Shown one piece after another: positions 40,397 through 53,779 of a stretch of 64,000 nucleotides of DNA. Made by a program: the position numbers and the translations under genes. This DNA comes from Pseudomonas sp. B21_DOA (lineage in GTDB: Bacteria > Pseudomonadota > Gammaproteobacteria > Pseudomonadales > Pseudomonadaceae), in assembly GCA_030544685.1 (NCBI GenBank), contig CP086683.1, forward strand, positions 2,046,001 to 2,110,000, written 5' to 3'. Below the pieces are notes generated by a model. It ran no database searches and was not told the DNA's origin. It saw only the letters and a program-made list of their open reading frames with translations. Every line of letters begins with the position of its first letter. Position 1 is the stretch's first letter.

Positions 40397-40789
40397 GGGC
40401 TTCTCGGCTGTTGGAAGGGAGGAGGGCAGGCTCCCCGAAAAAGCGCTCAGTGTACCGCAACCACTGGTTTTGGCGGGGGCGAAGGGCAAAACCGGGGCAA
40501 GAGGCCGGCCTTATGCGGTTTTTTACCGATTTAGCGCAATAAAGCTGACCAAATGGGTAGCTAGAGGCGGATATTTCCTTGTCGCTGTGCTAGTTTTGCC
40601 CGGTCTTGCGCGAAGTCACTGCGTTAAGCGTGCATTCAGCATTTGTCAGGTCGAACCAAACCCTGATTTCGGCATCTATAACCCGACTCGTCGTGGTTAT
40701 CGCCGAGGGTGCCAGATCCAGAAGATCGGGCTCGATGGCTGACACTGCACTCTGCAATCCATATGAATTTGATAGGGAAGGAACACTAC

Positions 40790-41071
40790 ATGGCTCTTAC
40801 TAAAGACCAACTGATCGCCGACATCGCTGAAGCTATCGACGCGCCGAAAACCACCGCGCGTAACGCTCTGGACCAACTGGGCCAAATCGTTGCCGATCAG
40901 CTGGAAAACGGCGGCGAAATCACCTTGCCAGGTATCGGCAAGCTGAAAGTGACCGAGCGTCCTGCCCGCACTGGCCGTAACCCTTCGACTGGCGCTGCCA
41001 TCGAAATCCCTGCAAAGAAAGTGATCAAGCTGGTTGTGGCCAAAGGCCTGACCGACGCTGTGAACAAGTAA
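40790..41071 (+). CDS. HU family DNA-binding protein
   Basis: The 93-residue basic protein has the HU/IHF fold: helices from M-A-L-T-K-D-Q-L-I-A-D-I-A, strand G-E-I-T-L-P-G-I-G-K-L-K-V, and the DNA-contacting arm R-P-A-R-T-G-R-N-P-S-T-G with the intercalating Pro. It bends and packs DNA as a dimer. The start has a G-A-A-G-G-A site. The divergent gap to yejK (40397-40789) holds no supported gene. Confidence 0.93.
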   Translation: MALTKDQLIADIAEAIDAPKTTARNALDQLGQIVADQLENGGEITLPGIGKLKVTERPARTGRNPSTGAAIEIPAKKVIKLVVAKGLTDAVNK

Positions 41072-41082
41072 GACGCAGCGAT

Positions 41083-41125
41083 AAAAAAACCGTGCTTCGG
41101 AGTGATCCGGGGCACGGTTTTTTTG
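41083..41125 (+). terminator. Intrinsic terminator of the HU-like gene
   Basis: A run of seven A residues, the CCGTGC / GCACGG stem around a 16-base loop, and seven T residues follow the stop at once. The symmetric flanks could act in both directions. Confidence 0.92.
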
Positions 41126-41159
41126 TGTCTGTGATTTGCTGGCTGAATTGCAGGGCCAG

Positions 41160-41246
41160 TGTGGAGCGAGCCCGCTCGCGAAAGCGGTGGGTCAGTCGAT
41201 AATGAATCTGACTGACACGCCGCCTTCGCGAGCAGGCTCGCTCCAG
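41160..41246. repeat. Degenerate REPIN after the HU-like gene
   Basis: GTGGAGCGAGCCCGCTCGCG and GAGCAGGCTCGCTCCA arms both lack the GGG/CCC of the usual GTGGGAG end (GTGGAG / CTCCA). The two ends share the same shortening, so pairing is kept. Confidence 0.8.
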
Positions 41247-41261
41247 GGAATCTACAGCGCC

Positions 41262-42280
41262 TTAGCGCACCCAGCGCTCACGCCGCCAGATCTGCTGCTC
41301 GGACTTGGTCTGGAAGGTCCAGGCGACAAAGCGGCTCTGCTTCTGCCCCTGCGACATCTCCACCACCTGGCTCTCCAGCACACCGGCCTTCTTCAGCGCG
41401 GTTTCAATGGCCGGCAGGTTCGAAGCTTTCGACACCAGCGTGCTGAACCACAACACCTTGTGCTGGAAGTTCGCGCTTTCGGCGATCAGCTGCGTCACAA
41501 ACCGCGCTTCACCGCCTTCACACCACAGCTCGGCCGATTGTCCGCCGAAGTTCAACACCGGCAGCTTGCGTTTCGGATCAGCCTTGCCCAGAGCACGCCA
41601 CTTGCGCTCGCTGCCCTTGGTCGCCTCTTCCATGGAGGCGTGGAACGGCGGGTTGCACATGGTCAGGTCGAAACGCTCGCCCGGCTCGAGCAAGCCTATG
41701 AGGATGTGCTTGCGGTTTTCCTGCTGACGCAGCTGGATGACCTTGCTCAGATCGTTGGACTGCACGATGGCTCGGGCCGCCGCCACGGCTGTCGGATCGA
41801 TCTCCGAGCCGAGGAAATGCCAGCGGTATTCGCTGTTGCCGATCAGCGGATAAACGCAGTTGGCGCCCATGCCGATGTCCAGCACATTGACGATCGCACC
41901 GCGCGGCACCTTGCCATCGTTCATGCTCGCCAGCAGGTCAGCGAGAAAGTGTACGTAATCGGCACGCCCCGGAACCGGAGGGCAGAGGTAGTCCGCCGGA
42001 ATATCCCAATGCTGGATGCCATAGAACGCCTTGAGCAGCGCCCGGTTGAACACGCGCACCGCATCGGGGCTGGCGAAGTCGATGCTTTCCTTGCCGTATG
42101 GGTTGGTGATCACAAACTTCGCCAGTTCCGGCGTGGTTTTGATCAGCGCCGGGAAGTCGTAACGACCCTGATGGCGATTGCGCGGATGCAGGCTGGCCTT
42201 CTCGCGCGGCTCGACGGCTTTGCTCGGGGATGCGGCGTCAGGCTTCTTGCGCGCAGGTTTGGGTGTGCGGGGGCAGTCAT
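41262..42280 (-). CDS. rlmF: RlmF, 23S rRNA m6A1618 methyltransferase (frame broken near start)
   Basis: RlmF (YbiN) methylates A1618 of 23S rRNA with SAM. The SAM site is seen as [10 protein letters not shown], and the catalytic motif as M-C-N-P-P-F-H (the NPPF motif). From the ATG at 42280 the head reads [13 protein letters not shown], a basic tail common in Pseudomonas versions. It is out of frame unless one base is added to the G run at 42269-42273. Repaired length is 339 residues. Confidence 0.92.
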
Positions 42281-42372
42281 GGGCGTGGTCGATTCGGGTA
42301 TGGCTGAAAGTGGCGGGTATTGTCCCACATTGTTCAGCGATAGCGTTTGCTTATGCGTAAACGGTCTAAAAT

Positions 42373-42390
42373 ACTGTCATATTTGACAGT
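42373..42390 (+). promoter_or_regulatory. Palindrome upstream of the orphan gene
   Basis: ACTGTCA (42373-42379) and TGACAGT (42384-42390) are perfect inverted repeats with a four-base spacer, next to a TAAAAT -10-like word at 42366-42371. It could be an operator for the downstream gene. No regulator gene is adjacent. Confidence 0.4.
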
Positions 42391-42483
42391 GTGTATTGTC
42401 GTTCTATTCAAGTTCACTGTCAGGGCAATCCTAAACAACGCAGCCGTCCAAAACTAATCAATTTAAAGTTAAGGAAAACACTC

Positions 42484-42876
42484 ATGACACAATCAATTAC
42501 GTTTCCCGGTGCAGATTCCGGGATGATCAATTGCGATTCGAAACCGCAACAGGGAATCGAGGTCAAAGTCGCCTTGCCAGGAGCTCAGGTCGGCTCGCCG
42601 TGGGAGCTTGTATGGGAGGGATTTAGAGATGCAGAACTTACGCAGCCGGTAGAGGGAACGCAGACACCACCGCTCAAAGGCTTTGTCACGGCAACAGACA
42701 CGACCGAAGGCTTAAAAAGAACGATTGGCGATTATTTTCTTCACATCAGACCCATTCGAACAGGATGGGGAAAAGTGTCTTTCACGCTCAATCGCGGCAA
42801 TCCACAGCACGAGAGCATTCACGTGGACTTAATCAATGCTGCGGGGGAATATTGCGAAGAAGCCCTAGGGAAGTGA
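42484..42876 (+). CDS. Orphan protein of unknown function
   Basis: I do not recognise this 130-residue product. It has no signal peptide or membrane segment. Beta-strand-like stretches such as G-I-E-V-K-V-A-L-P-G and K-V-S-F-T-L-N suggest a small beta domain. The start at 42484 has an A-A-G-G-A-A-A site. The coding sequence is clearly less GC-rich than its neighbours, and it stands alone between rlmF and valS with its own palindrome and terminator. Transfer from another source is likely. It resembles no toxin or phage family I know. Confidence 0.75.
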   Translation: MTQSITFPGADSGMINCDSKPQQGIEVKVALPGAQVGSPWELVWEGFRDAELTQPVEGTQTPPLKGFVTATDTTEGLKRTIGDYFLHIRPIRTGWGKVSFTLNRGNPQHESIHVDLINAAGEYCEEALGK

Positions 42877-42897
42877 AGGGTTGAAAGCAGGATGAAA

Positions 42898-42927
42898 CAA
42901 AGGGAGGCCATTGCGGCCTCCCTCTTT
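42898..42927. terminator. Bidirectional terminator between the orphan gene and valS
   Basis: GGGAGGCC (42902-42909) pairs with GGCCTCCC (42915-42922) around a five-base loop, flanked by A-rich and TCTTT sequence. It serves the two convergent genes. Confidence 0.85.
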
Positions 42928-42942
42928 CAATGCGATCTGCCG

Positions 42943-45789
42943 TTAAAGGCTGGCAATCCTCGCATGCTGCTCGGCCAGCTTGCCCAGGGCCTGTTCGGCC
43001 TCGGCCAGTTTGGCGCGTTCCTTGTCGATGACTTCGGCCGGGGCCTTGTCGACGAACCCGGCGTTGGCCAGCTTGCCGCCAACCCGCTGGACTTCGCCCT
43101 GCAGACGCAGGATTTCCTTGTCCAGACGTGCCAGTTCGGCGCCTTTGTCGATCAGACCGGCCATCGGCACCAGCACTTCCATCTCGCCAACCAGTGCGGT
43201 GGCGGACAGCGGTGCTTCTTCGCCAGGGCCGAGTACGGTGATCGATTCCAGACGCGCCAGCTTCTTCAGCAGCGCTTCGTTCTCGGTCAGCCGGCGCTGG
43301 TCGTCAGCGCTGACGTTCTTCAGGAAGATCGGCAGTGGCTTGCCCGGGCCGATGTTCATCTCGCCACGAATGTTGCGCGTGCCGAGCATCAGTTCCTTGA
43401 GCCATTCGATGTCGTTTTCCGCCGCCGGATCGATGCGCTCTTCATTGGCCACCGGCCAAGGCTGGAGCATGATCGTCTTGCCCTGAATGCCGGCCAGCGG
43501 CGCAATGCGCTGCCAGATTTCTTCAGTGATGAACGGCATGAACGGATGCGCCAGTCGCAGCGCCACTTCCAGTACGCGCACCAGTGTACGGCGAGTGCCA
43601 CGCTGACGTTCTACGGGCGCGTTCTCGTCCCACAGCACTGGCTTGGACAATTCCAGATACCAGTCGCAGTACTGGTTCCAGATGAACTCGTACAACGCTT
43701 GCGCGGCGAGGTCGAAACGGAATTGATCCAGTTGACGGGTCACTTCGGCTTCGGTGCGTTGCAGCTGCGAGATGATCCAGCGATCGGCCAGCGACAGCTC
43801 GTAAGCTTCGCCGTTCTGGCCGCAATCTTCGCCCTTGTCCAGAACGTAACGCGCGGCGTTCCAGATCTTGTTGCAGAAGTTGCGATAGCCTTCGACGCGA
43901 CCCATGTCGAACTTGATGTCGCGACCGGTCGAGGCCAGCGAGCAGAAGGTAAAGCGCAGGGCGTCGGTGCCGTAGCTTTCGATGCCATTGGCGAATTCTT
44001 CGCGGGTGGCTTTCTCGATCTTCTTCGCCAGTTTCGGTTGCATCAGGCCCGAGGTGCGCTTCTGCACCAGGGTTTCCAGGTCGATGCCGTCGATGATGTC
44101 CAGCGGGTCAAGGACGTTGCCCTTGGACTTGGACATCTTCTGGCCCTGGCCGTCGCGTACCAGACCGTGTACGTACACAGTCTTGAACGGAACCTGCGGC
44201 GTACCGTCTTCGTTCTTCATCAGGTGCATGGTCATCATGATCATCCGGGCAACCCAGAAGAAAATGATGTCGAAACCGGTGACCAGCACGTCGGTGGAGT
44301 GGAATTTCTTCAGGAACTCGGTCTGCTCAGGCCAGCCCAGAGTAGAGAACGTCCATAGGCCGGAACTGAACCAGGTGTCGAGTACGTCATTGTCCTGTTG
44401 CAGCGCAACGTCCGGGCCGAGGTTGTGCTTGGCACGCACTTCGGCTTCGTCGCGACCGACGTAGACTTTGCCTGACTCGTCGTACCAGGCCGGAATCCGG
44501 TGGCCCCACCACAGCTGACGGCTGATGCACCAGTCCTGGATGTCGCGCATCCACGAGAAGTACATGTTTTCGTACTGCTTGGGCACGAACTGGATGCGGC
44601 CGTCTTCAACAGCGGCGATAGCAGGCTCGGCCAGTGGCTTGGTCGACACGTACCACTGGTCGGTCAGCCACGGCTCGATAACCGTGCCGGAGCGATCGCC
44701 TTTTGGCGTTTTCAGGTTGTGATCGTTGACGCTCACCAGCAGGCCGGCAGCGTCGAATGCGGCGACGATCTGCTTGCGCGCTTCGAAACGTTCCAGGCCA
44801 GCGAACTCGGCCGGAATCTTGCCGTCAATGCTCTCGTTCAGCGTGCCGTCGAGGTTGAATACCTGTGCAGCAGGCAGCACGTTGGCGTTCTTGTCGAAGA
44901 TGTTCAGCAGCGGCAGGTTGTGGCGCTTGCCGACTTCGTAGTCGTTGAAATCGTGGGCCGGGGTGATTTTCACGCAGCCGGTGCCGAATTCAGGGTCGCA
45001 GTAATCGTCAGCGATGATCGGGATGCGCCGGCCAACCAGTGGCAGCTCGACGAATTTGCCGATCAGGGCTTTGTAGCGCTCGTCGTTCGGGTTAACCGCG
45101 ACGGCGGAGTCGCCGAGCATGGTTTCCGGACGGGTGGTGGCGACGATCAGGAAGTCATTGCCCTCGGCGGTTTTCACGCCGTCAGCCAATGGGTATTTCA
45201 GGTTCCACAGGAAGCCTTTCTCTTCGTGGTTTTCCACTTCGAGGTCGGAAATCGCCGTGTGCAGTTTGGTGTCCCAGTTGACCAGACGCTTGCCGCGATA
45301 GATCAGGCCGTCTTCATGCAGACGCACGAAGGCTTCCTTGACCGCTTCCGAGAGACCGTCGTCCATGGTGAAGCGCTCGCGGCTCCAGTCGACGGACGAG
45401 CCGAGGCGGCGGATCTGCCGGCTGATGTTGCCACCGGACTGATCTTTCCATTCCCAGACTTTCTCAAGGAATTTTTCCCGGCCCAGATCGTGACGATTCT
45501 GGCCCTGGGCTTCGAGTTGGCGCTCCACCAGCATCTGCGTGGCGATACCGGCGTGGTCGGTGCCCGGCTGCCACAGGGTGTCGCGACCCTGCATGCGGCG
45601 GAAACGGATCAGTGCGTCCATGATTGCGTTGTTGAAGCCGTGACCCATGTGCAGGCTGCCGGTGACGTTCGGCGGCGGGATCATGATGGTGTAGGACTCG
45701 CCCGCGCCTTGCGGGGCGAAGTAGTTCTCGGACTCCCAGGTCTTGTACCAGGAAGTTTCAATGGCGTGCGGCTGGTAGGTCTTATCCAT
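42943..45789 (-). CDS. valS: Valyl-tRNA synthetase
   Basis: ValS charges tRNA-Val in the cytoplasm. The class I signatures are visible: H-M-G-H in [14 protein letters not shown] (HIGH-type) near residue 50, and K-M-S-K-S near residue 555. The editing domain lies between them with [12 protein letters not shown]-terminal coiled coil after about residue 880 ([13 protein letters not shown]) is the usual tRNA-binding arm. The 948 residues match the family, and the frame is intact. Confidence 0.97.
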   Translation of the reverse strand: MDKTYQPHAIETSWYKTWESENYFAPQGAGESYTIMIPPPNVTGSLHMGHGFNNAIMDALIRFRRMQGRDTLWQPGTDHAGIATQMLVERQLEAQGQNRHDLGREKFLEKVWEWKDQSGGNISRQIRRLGSSVDWSRERFTMDDGLSEAVKEAFVRLHEDGLIYRGKRLVNWDTKLHTAISDLEVENHEEKGFLWNLKYPLADGVKTAEGNDFLIVATTRPETMLGDSAVAVNPNDERYKALIGKFVELPLVGRRIPIIADDYCDPEFGTGCVKITPAHDFNDYEVGKRHNLPLLNIFDKNANVLPAAQVFNLDGTLNESIDGKIPAEFAGLERFEARKQIVAAFDAAGLLVSVNDHNLKTPKGDRSGTVIEPWLTDQWYVSTKPLAEPAIAAVEDGRIQFVPKQYENMYFSWMRDIQDWCISRQLWWGHRIPAWYDESGKVYVGRDEAEVRAKHNLGPDVALQQDNDVLDTWFSSGLWTFSTLGWPEQTEFLKKFHSTDVLVTGFDIIFFWVARMIMMTMHLMKNEDGTPQVPFKTVYVHGLVRDGQGQKMSKSKGNVLDPLDIIDGIDLETLVQKRTSGLMQPKLAKKIEKATREEFANGIESYGTDALRFTFCSLASTGRDIKFDMGRVEGYRNFCNKIWNAARYVLDKGEDCGQNGEAYELSLADRWIISQLQRTEAEVTRQLDQFRFDLAAQALYEFIWNQYCDWYLELSKPVLWDENAPVERQRGTRRTLVRVLEVALRLAHPFMPFITEEIWQRIAPLAGIQGKTIMLQPWPVANEERIDPAAENDIEWLKELMLGTRNIRGEMNIGPGKPLPIFLKNVSADDQRRLTENEALLKKLARLESITVLGPGEEAPLSATALVGEMEVLVPMAGLIDKGAELARLDKEILRLQGEVQRVGGKLANAGFVDKAPAEVIDKERAKLAEAEQALGKLAEQHARIASL

Positions 45790-45851
45790 GCGCGGCGGGA
45801 CCCTATTGGCATTTATTCAGGAAAAGCCGGGAAGTATAGCCGTGGGGACAG

Positions 45852-45945
45852 CCACAAGCCACAAGCTGCAAGCTTCAAGAGGAGCGCGGCGGATTTGCTT
45901 TGGCTTTGGCTTGCAGCTTAAAGCTTGCCGCTTGCAGCTGCGGCG
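45852..45945. repeat. Dyad repeat upstream of valS
   Basis: CAAGCTGCAAGCTTCAAG and inverted GCTTGCAGCTTAAAGCTTGC arms separate valS from the gene before it. The right end overlaps the last codons of that gene. Confidence 0.65.
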
Positions 45946-46319
45946 AGCAGCCGCTCCATCCGCGCATCGAGGCGGCGTTTGATTTCGGTTTCGATGTGCG
46001 GGGCGAAGTCGTCGATCACGTCTTGCATGATCAGTTGCGCAGCGGCGCGCAGTTCGCGGTCCAGGTGGAGGAGGGCGTCCGGGCCTTTATCGACCGGGGC
46101 GGCAACCTGGGCAGCCGGGGCCGGCGTTGGTTCTTGTTCGACCGCCGCCGGCTCATTGCTGACGGAATCGAACAGCATCGGAATCTGTTCCTGTTCGCTG
46201 TCATCGACCGTATCGGTCAACAGCGGTGGTTGCAGGTTGTCATCGCCGAGCAACTGACGGATCGATTCGAGATCGTCCAGCAGGTGAGCGGACTTCTGTT
46301 GCGGTTTCGGAGTGTCCAT
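45918..46319 (-). CDS. Conserved hypothetical protein between holC and valS
   Basis: The 133-residue acidic protein has a Pro/Ala/Gln-rich middle (about residues 55-78) and a C-terminal helical segment (L-D-R-E-L-R-A-A-A-Q-L-I-M-Q-D-V-I-D-D). No enzyme motif or signal peptide is seen. Its place after holC and before valS is normal in Pseudomonas. The last residues (A-A-A-S-G-K-L) are encoded by the dyad repeat, which also supplies the stop, so the native C-terminus may have been replaced. It starts eight bases after holC and is likely co-transcribed. Confidence 0.8.
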   Translation of the reverse strand: MDTPKPQQKSAHLLDDLESIRQLLGDDNLQPPLLTDTVDDSEQEQIPMLFDSVSNEPAAVEQEPTPAPAAQVAAPVDKGPDALLHLDRELRAAAQLIMQDVIDDFAPHIETEIKRRLDARMERLLAAAASGKL

Positions 46320-46327
46320 TGGAGTGC

Positions 46328-46756
46328 TCAGAGTCGCTGTAAACGGTGGTCTTGCAGAGGATAGCCCTGTTCGCGGTAGGAACGGAAACTCTCCCGCGCG
46401 GCGGCTCGAATGGTCGGATCTTCCACCACTACCTCCGCCACTCGGGCGAATTTGCTGGCGAAGGCCGGCACTTTCAGATCGAGATTGACCAGCAGATCCT
46501 GATGCTCGCCACAGTCTTCCCCGAGTCCCAGCACGATCAAGCCGTCCGGTTCACTGTCGGCAGGGCCGTGGGGCACGAAGCTTTCGCCCTTGAATGCCCA
46601 CAGGCGCGCATCAAGATCGTCACGCTGGGCCGCATCGCTGCAATGCAGGTAAATGCGGTGGCCCATGCGCCAGGCTTTCTCGGTGAGCTTGCAGGCAAAG
46701 TCCAGGCGTGCAGAAGGATCGGCGCTGGGCAGGATATAGAAGTCGACTTTGGTCAT
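46328..46756 (-). CDS. holC: DNA polymerase III chi subunit
   Basis: HolC (chi) links the clamp loader to SSB during replication. The 142-residue product shows the family start M-T-K-V-D-F-Y-I-L, then A-C-K-L-T-E-K-A-W-R-M-G-H-R-I-Y and D-L-L-V-N-L. Length is near E. coli chi (147). It lies between pepA and valS, the same order as in E. coli and other pseudomonads. Confidence 0.93.
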   Translation of the reverse strand: MTKVDFYILPSADPSARLDFACKLTEKAWRMGHRIYLHCSDAAQRDDLDARLWAFKGESFVPHGPADSEPDGLIVLGLGEDCGEHQDLLVNLDLKVPAFASKFARVAEVVVEDPTIRAAARESFRSYREQGYPLQDHRLQRL

Positions 46757-46813
46757 TGCGGTTCCAGAGCGGCAAGTGGCGTCACCCGAGAGTGACGCCA
46801 CCTTTCAGCGGTT

Positions 46814-49714
<2,901 letters not shown>

Positions 49715-49722
<8 letters not shown>

Positions 49723-50776
49723 ACTCGACCGCTACATCGGCAGCAGCGTATTCATGGCGATCATCGCCGTGCTGGCGATCATCCTCGGCCTGGCAACGCT
49801 TTTCGCCTTCATCGATGAAATGGGCGATGTCAGCGACACCTATACACTGGTCGACGTGCTCGGTTTTGTCTTGCTGACCGCACCGCGCCGGCTCTATGAA
49901 ATGCTGCCGATGGCGGCATTGATCGGCTGCCTGATCGGTCTCGGCAGTCTGGCCAGCAGCAGTGAGCTGACCGTGATGCGCGCTGCTGGCGTGTCGATCG
50001 GCCGTATCGTCTGGGCTGTAATGAAGCCAATGCTGGTGCTGATGCTCGCTGGCGTGCTGATCGGCGAATACGTCGCCCCCGCCACCGAAACCATGGCCCA
50101 GGCCAATCGCTCGCTGGCCCAGGGCAGCGGCGATGCGCAAAGCGCCAAGCACGGGATGTGGCACCGTCAGGGTGAAGAATTCATCCACATCAACGCGGTT
50201 CAACCGAACGGTCTGTTGTACGGCGTGACGCGTTATCACTTCGACAAGGAGCGCCATCTGCTCAGCTCCAGCTTCGCCAAGAAGGCCGAGTTTGACGGCA
50301 CCAAGTGGCAGCTTACCGACGTTGCCACCACGCTGTTCAAGGAGCGCAGTACTGAAGTCGTCAATACCCCGAGCGAGGAGTGGGACGTGGCGTTGAGCCC
50401 GCAACTGCTCAGTACCGTGGTCATGGCGCCGGAATCGCTGTCGATCAGCGGTCTGTGGGGCTACATCCACTATCTGGCCGAACAAGGCCTGAGCAATGGC
50501 CGTTACTGGCTGGCATTTTGGGTCAAGGTGTTGCAGCCGCTGGTGACCGCCGCGCTGGTGCTGATGGCGATCTCGTTCATCTTCGGCCCGCTGCGTTCGG
50601 TGACCCTCGGTCAGCGTGTGTTCACCGGCGTGCTGGTGGGCTTCACCTTCCGTATCGTTCAGGATTTGCTGGGGCCATCGAGTCTGGTGTTCGGATTCTC
50701 GCCGCTGTTTGCGGTGCTGGTGCCCGCCGCAGTCTGTGCATTGGCGGGCGTCTGGCTGCTCAGACGCGCGGGCTGA
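49715..50776 (+). CDS. lptG: LptG, LPS export permease
   Basis: LptG pairs with LptF and the LptB ATPase to drive LPS transport. The 353-residue product has the same layout, with M-V-K-L-D-R-Y-I-G at the start and A-R-R coupling residues near the first cytoplasmic loop. Its GTG start overlaps the lptF stop by eight bases, with G-G-A-G-G upstream, so the two are coupled. A terminator follows. Confidence 0.94.
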
Positions 50777-50808
50777 TGAACAAGCTTTCATTCAGCGCTT
50801 GAACCCTG

Positions 50809-50841
50809 AAAACGCCTCGGTCGCCAGACCGGGGCGTTTTT
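50809..50841 (+). terminator. Intrinsic terminator of lptFG
   Basis: AAAACGCC-TCGG and CCGG-GGCGTTTTT pair around an eight-base loop and end in a T tract 33 bases after the lptG stop. Confidence 0.88.
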
Positions 50842-50949
50842 GCATGCGATCCGGGTGACAGGCGAACGTGACGCTTGCGCCGTGTATCAGGTACAATTCC
50901 CGGCTATTTTTCGGCGGGCCAAGCCTGCAGCCTTTTTGAGTGTTGATCC

Positions 50950-52746
50950 GTGAGTGATTTGAGTCATATCCGCAATTTCTCCATCATCGCCCACATTGAC
51001 CATGGCAAGTCGACGCTGGCTGACCGTTTCATCCAGATGTGCGGCGGCCTGGCCGAGCGTGAAATGGAAGCCCAGGTACTGGATTCCATGGATCTTGAGC
51101 GTGAACGCGGGATCACCATCAAGGCCCATAGCGTTACCCTCTATTACAAAGCCAAAGATGGCATCACCTACCAGCTGAACTTCATTGACACCCCGGGCCA
51201 CGTCGACTTCACCTACGAAGTCAGCCGTTCCCTGGCCGCGTGTGAAGGCGCCTTGCTGGTGGTCGATGCGGGGCAGGGCGTAGAAGCCCAGTCCGTGGCC
51301 AACTGCTACACCGCCATCGAGCAGGGCCTGGAGGTCATGCCGGTGCTGAACAAGATCGACCTGCCTCAGGCCGAGCCGGATCGCGTCAAGGACGAGATCG
51401 AGAAGATCATCGGCATCGACGCTACCGACGCCGTCACCTGCAGCGCCAAGACCGGCCTGGGTGTCGACGAAGTGCTCGAGCGTCTGGTACACACCATCCC
51501 TGCGCCGACCGGCAACATCGAAGATCCGCTGCAAGCGTTGATCATCGACTCCTGGTTCGACAACTACCTGGGCGTTGTTTCCCTGGTACGCGTGCGCCAT
51601 GGCCGTGTGAAGAAGGGCGACAAGATTCTGGTCAAGTCCACCGGCAAGGTGCACCTGGTCGACAGCGTCGGCGTGTTCAACCCGAAACACACCGCCACCG
51701 TTGATCTGAAGGCCGGCGAAGTGGGCTTCATCATCGCCAGCATCAAGGACATTCACGGTGCACCGGTCGGTGACACCCTGACCCTGAGCTCCACGCCAGA
51801 CGTTCCGGTGCTGCCGGGCTTCAAACGCATTCAGCCACAGGTTTACGCCGGTCTGTTCCCGGTCAGCTCCGACGACTTCGAGGATTTCCGCGAAGCGCTG
51901 CAGAAGCTGACCCTGAACGACTCGTCGCTGCAGTACACCCCGGAAAGCTCGGACGCCCTGGGCTTCGGCTTCCGTTGCGGCTTCCTCGGCATGCTGCACA
52001 TGGAAATCATCCAGGAGCGCCTCGAGCGCGAATACGACCTGGACCTGATCACCACCGCGCCGACGGTAATTTTCGAGCTGGTGCTGAAAACCGGTGAAAC
52101 GATTTATGTCGACAACCCGTCGAAGCTTCCGGACGTGTCGGCGATCGAGGACATGCGCGAGCCAATCGTGCGCGCCAATATCCTTGTACCGCAGGAACAC
52201 CTGGGCAACGTCATCACCCTGTGCATCGAGAAACGCGGCGTACAGGTCGACATGCTGTTCCTCGGCAATCAGGTGCAAGTGACCTACGACCTACCGATGA
52301 ACGAAGTGGTTCTGGACTTCTTCGACCGTCTCAAATCCACCAGCCGCGGCTATGCTTCGCTGGACTACCATTTCGATCGTTACCAATCGGCTAATCTGGT
52401 GAAACTGGACGTGCTGATCAACGGCGACAAGGTCGATGCCCTGGCATTGATCGTGCACCGTGACAATTCGCACTTCAAAGGTCGCCAGTTGACCGAGAAG
52501 ATGAAAGAACTGATTCCTCGTCAGATGTTCGACGTGGCGATTCAGGCCGCCATTGGTGGTCAGATCGTGGCCCGGACAACCGTCAAGGCGCTCAGAAAGA
52601 ACGTATTGGCCAAATGCTACGGCGGTGACGTCAGTCGTAAGAAGAAACTGCTCGAGAAGCAGAAGGCCGGTAAGAAACGCATGAAACAGGTCGGCAACGT
52701 GGAAATTCCACAGGAAGCCTTCCTCGCCGTGCTCAGGTTGGAATAA
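50950..52746 (+). CDS. lepA: LepA (EF-4), elongation factor 4
   Basis: LepA is a translational GTPase affecting ribosome assembly or translocation. The 598-residue product has G1 A-H-I-D-H-G-K-S-T near residue 13, G3 D-T-P-G-H-V-D and G4 N-K-I-D, then the EF-G-like domains and the LepA-specific C-terminal domain ending in [16 protein letters not shown]. The start is GTG at 50950. lepB follows nine bases after the stop. Confidence 0.97.
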   Translation: MSDLSHIRNFSIIAHIDHGKSTLADRFIQMCGGLAEREMEAQVLDSMDLERERGITIKAHSVTLYYKAKDGITYQLNFIDTPGHVDFTYEVSRSLAACEGALLVVDAGQGVEAQSVANCYTAIEQGLEVMPVLNKIDLPQAEPDRVKDEIEKIIGIDATDAVTCSAKTGLGVDEVLERLVHTIPAPTGNIEDPLQALIIDSWFDNYLGVVSLVRVRHGRVKKGDKILVKSTGKVHLVDSVGVFNPKHTATVDLKAGEVGFIIASIKDIHGAPVGDTLTLSSTPDVPVLPGFKRIQPQVYAGLFPVSSDDFEDFREALQKLTLNDSSLQYTPESSDALGFGFRCGFLGMLHMEIIQERLEREYDLDLITTAPTVIFELVLKTGETIYVDNPSKLPDVSAIEDMREPIVRANILVPQEHLGNVITLCIEKRGVQVDMLFLGNQVQVTYDLPMNEVVLDFFDRLKSTSRGYASLDYHFDRYQSANLVKLDVLINGDKVDALALIVHRDNSHFKGRQLTEKMKELIPRQMFDVAIQAAIGGQIVARTTVKALRKNVLAKCYGGDVSRKKKLLEKQKAGKKRMKQVGNVEIPQEAFLAVLRLE

Positions 52747-52755
52747 TCAGGTCCT

Positions 52756-53610
52756 ATGTCGCTAAATTTCCCGCTGTTGCTGGTCATCGCCGTGTTCGTC
52801 TGCGGCCTGTTGGCGTTGCTCGATCTGCTGTTCCTGGCGCCGCGTCGGCGGGCTGCCATTGCCTCTTATCAAGGCAGTGTCAGCCAGCCCGAGCCTGTGG
52901 TGGTCGAGAAACTGAACAAAGAGCCGCTGCTGGTCGAATACGGCAAGTCGTTCTTTCCGGTGCTGTTCATCGTGCTGGTGCTGCGTTCGTTCCTGGTGGA
53001 GCCGTTCCAGATTCCGTCCGGCTCGATGAAACCGACCCTGGACGTCGGCGACTTCATTCTGGTGAACAAGTTTTCCTACGGCATCCGTCTGCCGGTGATC
53101 GACAAGAAGATCATCGAAGTCGGTGACCCGCAGCGCGGCGATGTCATGGTGTTCCGCTACCCGAGCGACCCGAACGTCAACTACATCAAGCGTGTGGTCG
53201 GCCTGCCGGGTGACACGGTGCGTTACACCGCCGACAAGCGTCTGTTCGTCAACGGCGAATCGATTGCCGAGAAGATGGTCGGTGCCGAAGCGGGTTCGCT
53301 GGGCAGCGCGGAGCTCTATCAGGAAAAACTCGGCGCAGCCGAGCACCTGATCCGCAAGGAAATGAGCCGCTACCGCGCGACCCCGGATCGTTCGTGGACA
53401 GTGCCTGCCGGGCACTACTTCATGATGGGCGACAACCGCGACAACTCGAACGACAGCCGCTACTGGGATGATCCGAACATTCCCAAGGACCTGCTGGGCA
53501 TGGTTCCCGACAAGAATATTGTCGGCAAGGCCTTCGCGGTCTGGATGAGCTGGCCGGAGCCGAAACTCAGCCACCTGCCGAATTTCTCGCGGGTCGGCCT
53601 GATCAAGTAA
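52756..53610 (+). CDS. lepB: Signal peptidase I
   Basis: LepB removes signal peptides from secreted proteins at the inner membrane. Two N-terminal membrane segments lie near residues 4-26 and 57-76. The catalytic Ser sits in P-S-G-S-M-K-P-T-L and the Lys in N-Y-I-K-R-V-V-G-L-P-G-D, with the conserved G-D-N-R-D-N-S-x-D-S-R near the end. The 284-residue length matches Pseudomonas LepB. Confidence 0.97.
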   Translation: MSLNFPLLLVIAVFVCGLLALLDLLFLAPRRRAAIASYQGSVSQPEPVVVEKLNKEPLLVEYGKSFFPVLFIVLVLRSFLVEPFQIPSGSMKPTLDVGDFILVNKFSYGIRLPVIDKKIIEVGDPQRGDVMVFRYPSDPNVNYIKRVVGLPGDTVRYTADKRLFVNGESIAEKMVGAEAGSLGSAELYQEKLGAAEHLIRKEMSRYRATPDRSWTVPAGHYFMMGDNRDNSNDSRYWDDPNIPKDLLGMVPDKNIVGKAFAVWMSWPEPKLSHLPNFSRVGLIK

Positions 53611-53779
53611 TCAAACACGGCGCTGTTGACCACAGCGCCGAATGCATTTCTGGAGCCGGCACAATCGGCTTCGCAATCGCCAGGATTTATTTTTTGAACA
53701 CAGCGTTAATTGTCCCAGGCCTGCGCCGTACCCCGGCGATGGCAGTGGAAACCAGCCACGAACTCAGCGTGGGTAAACC

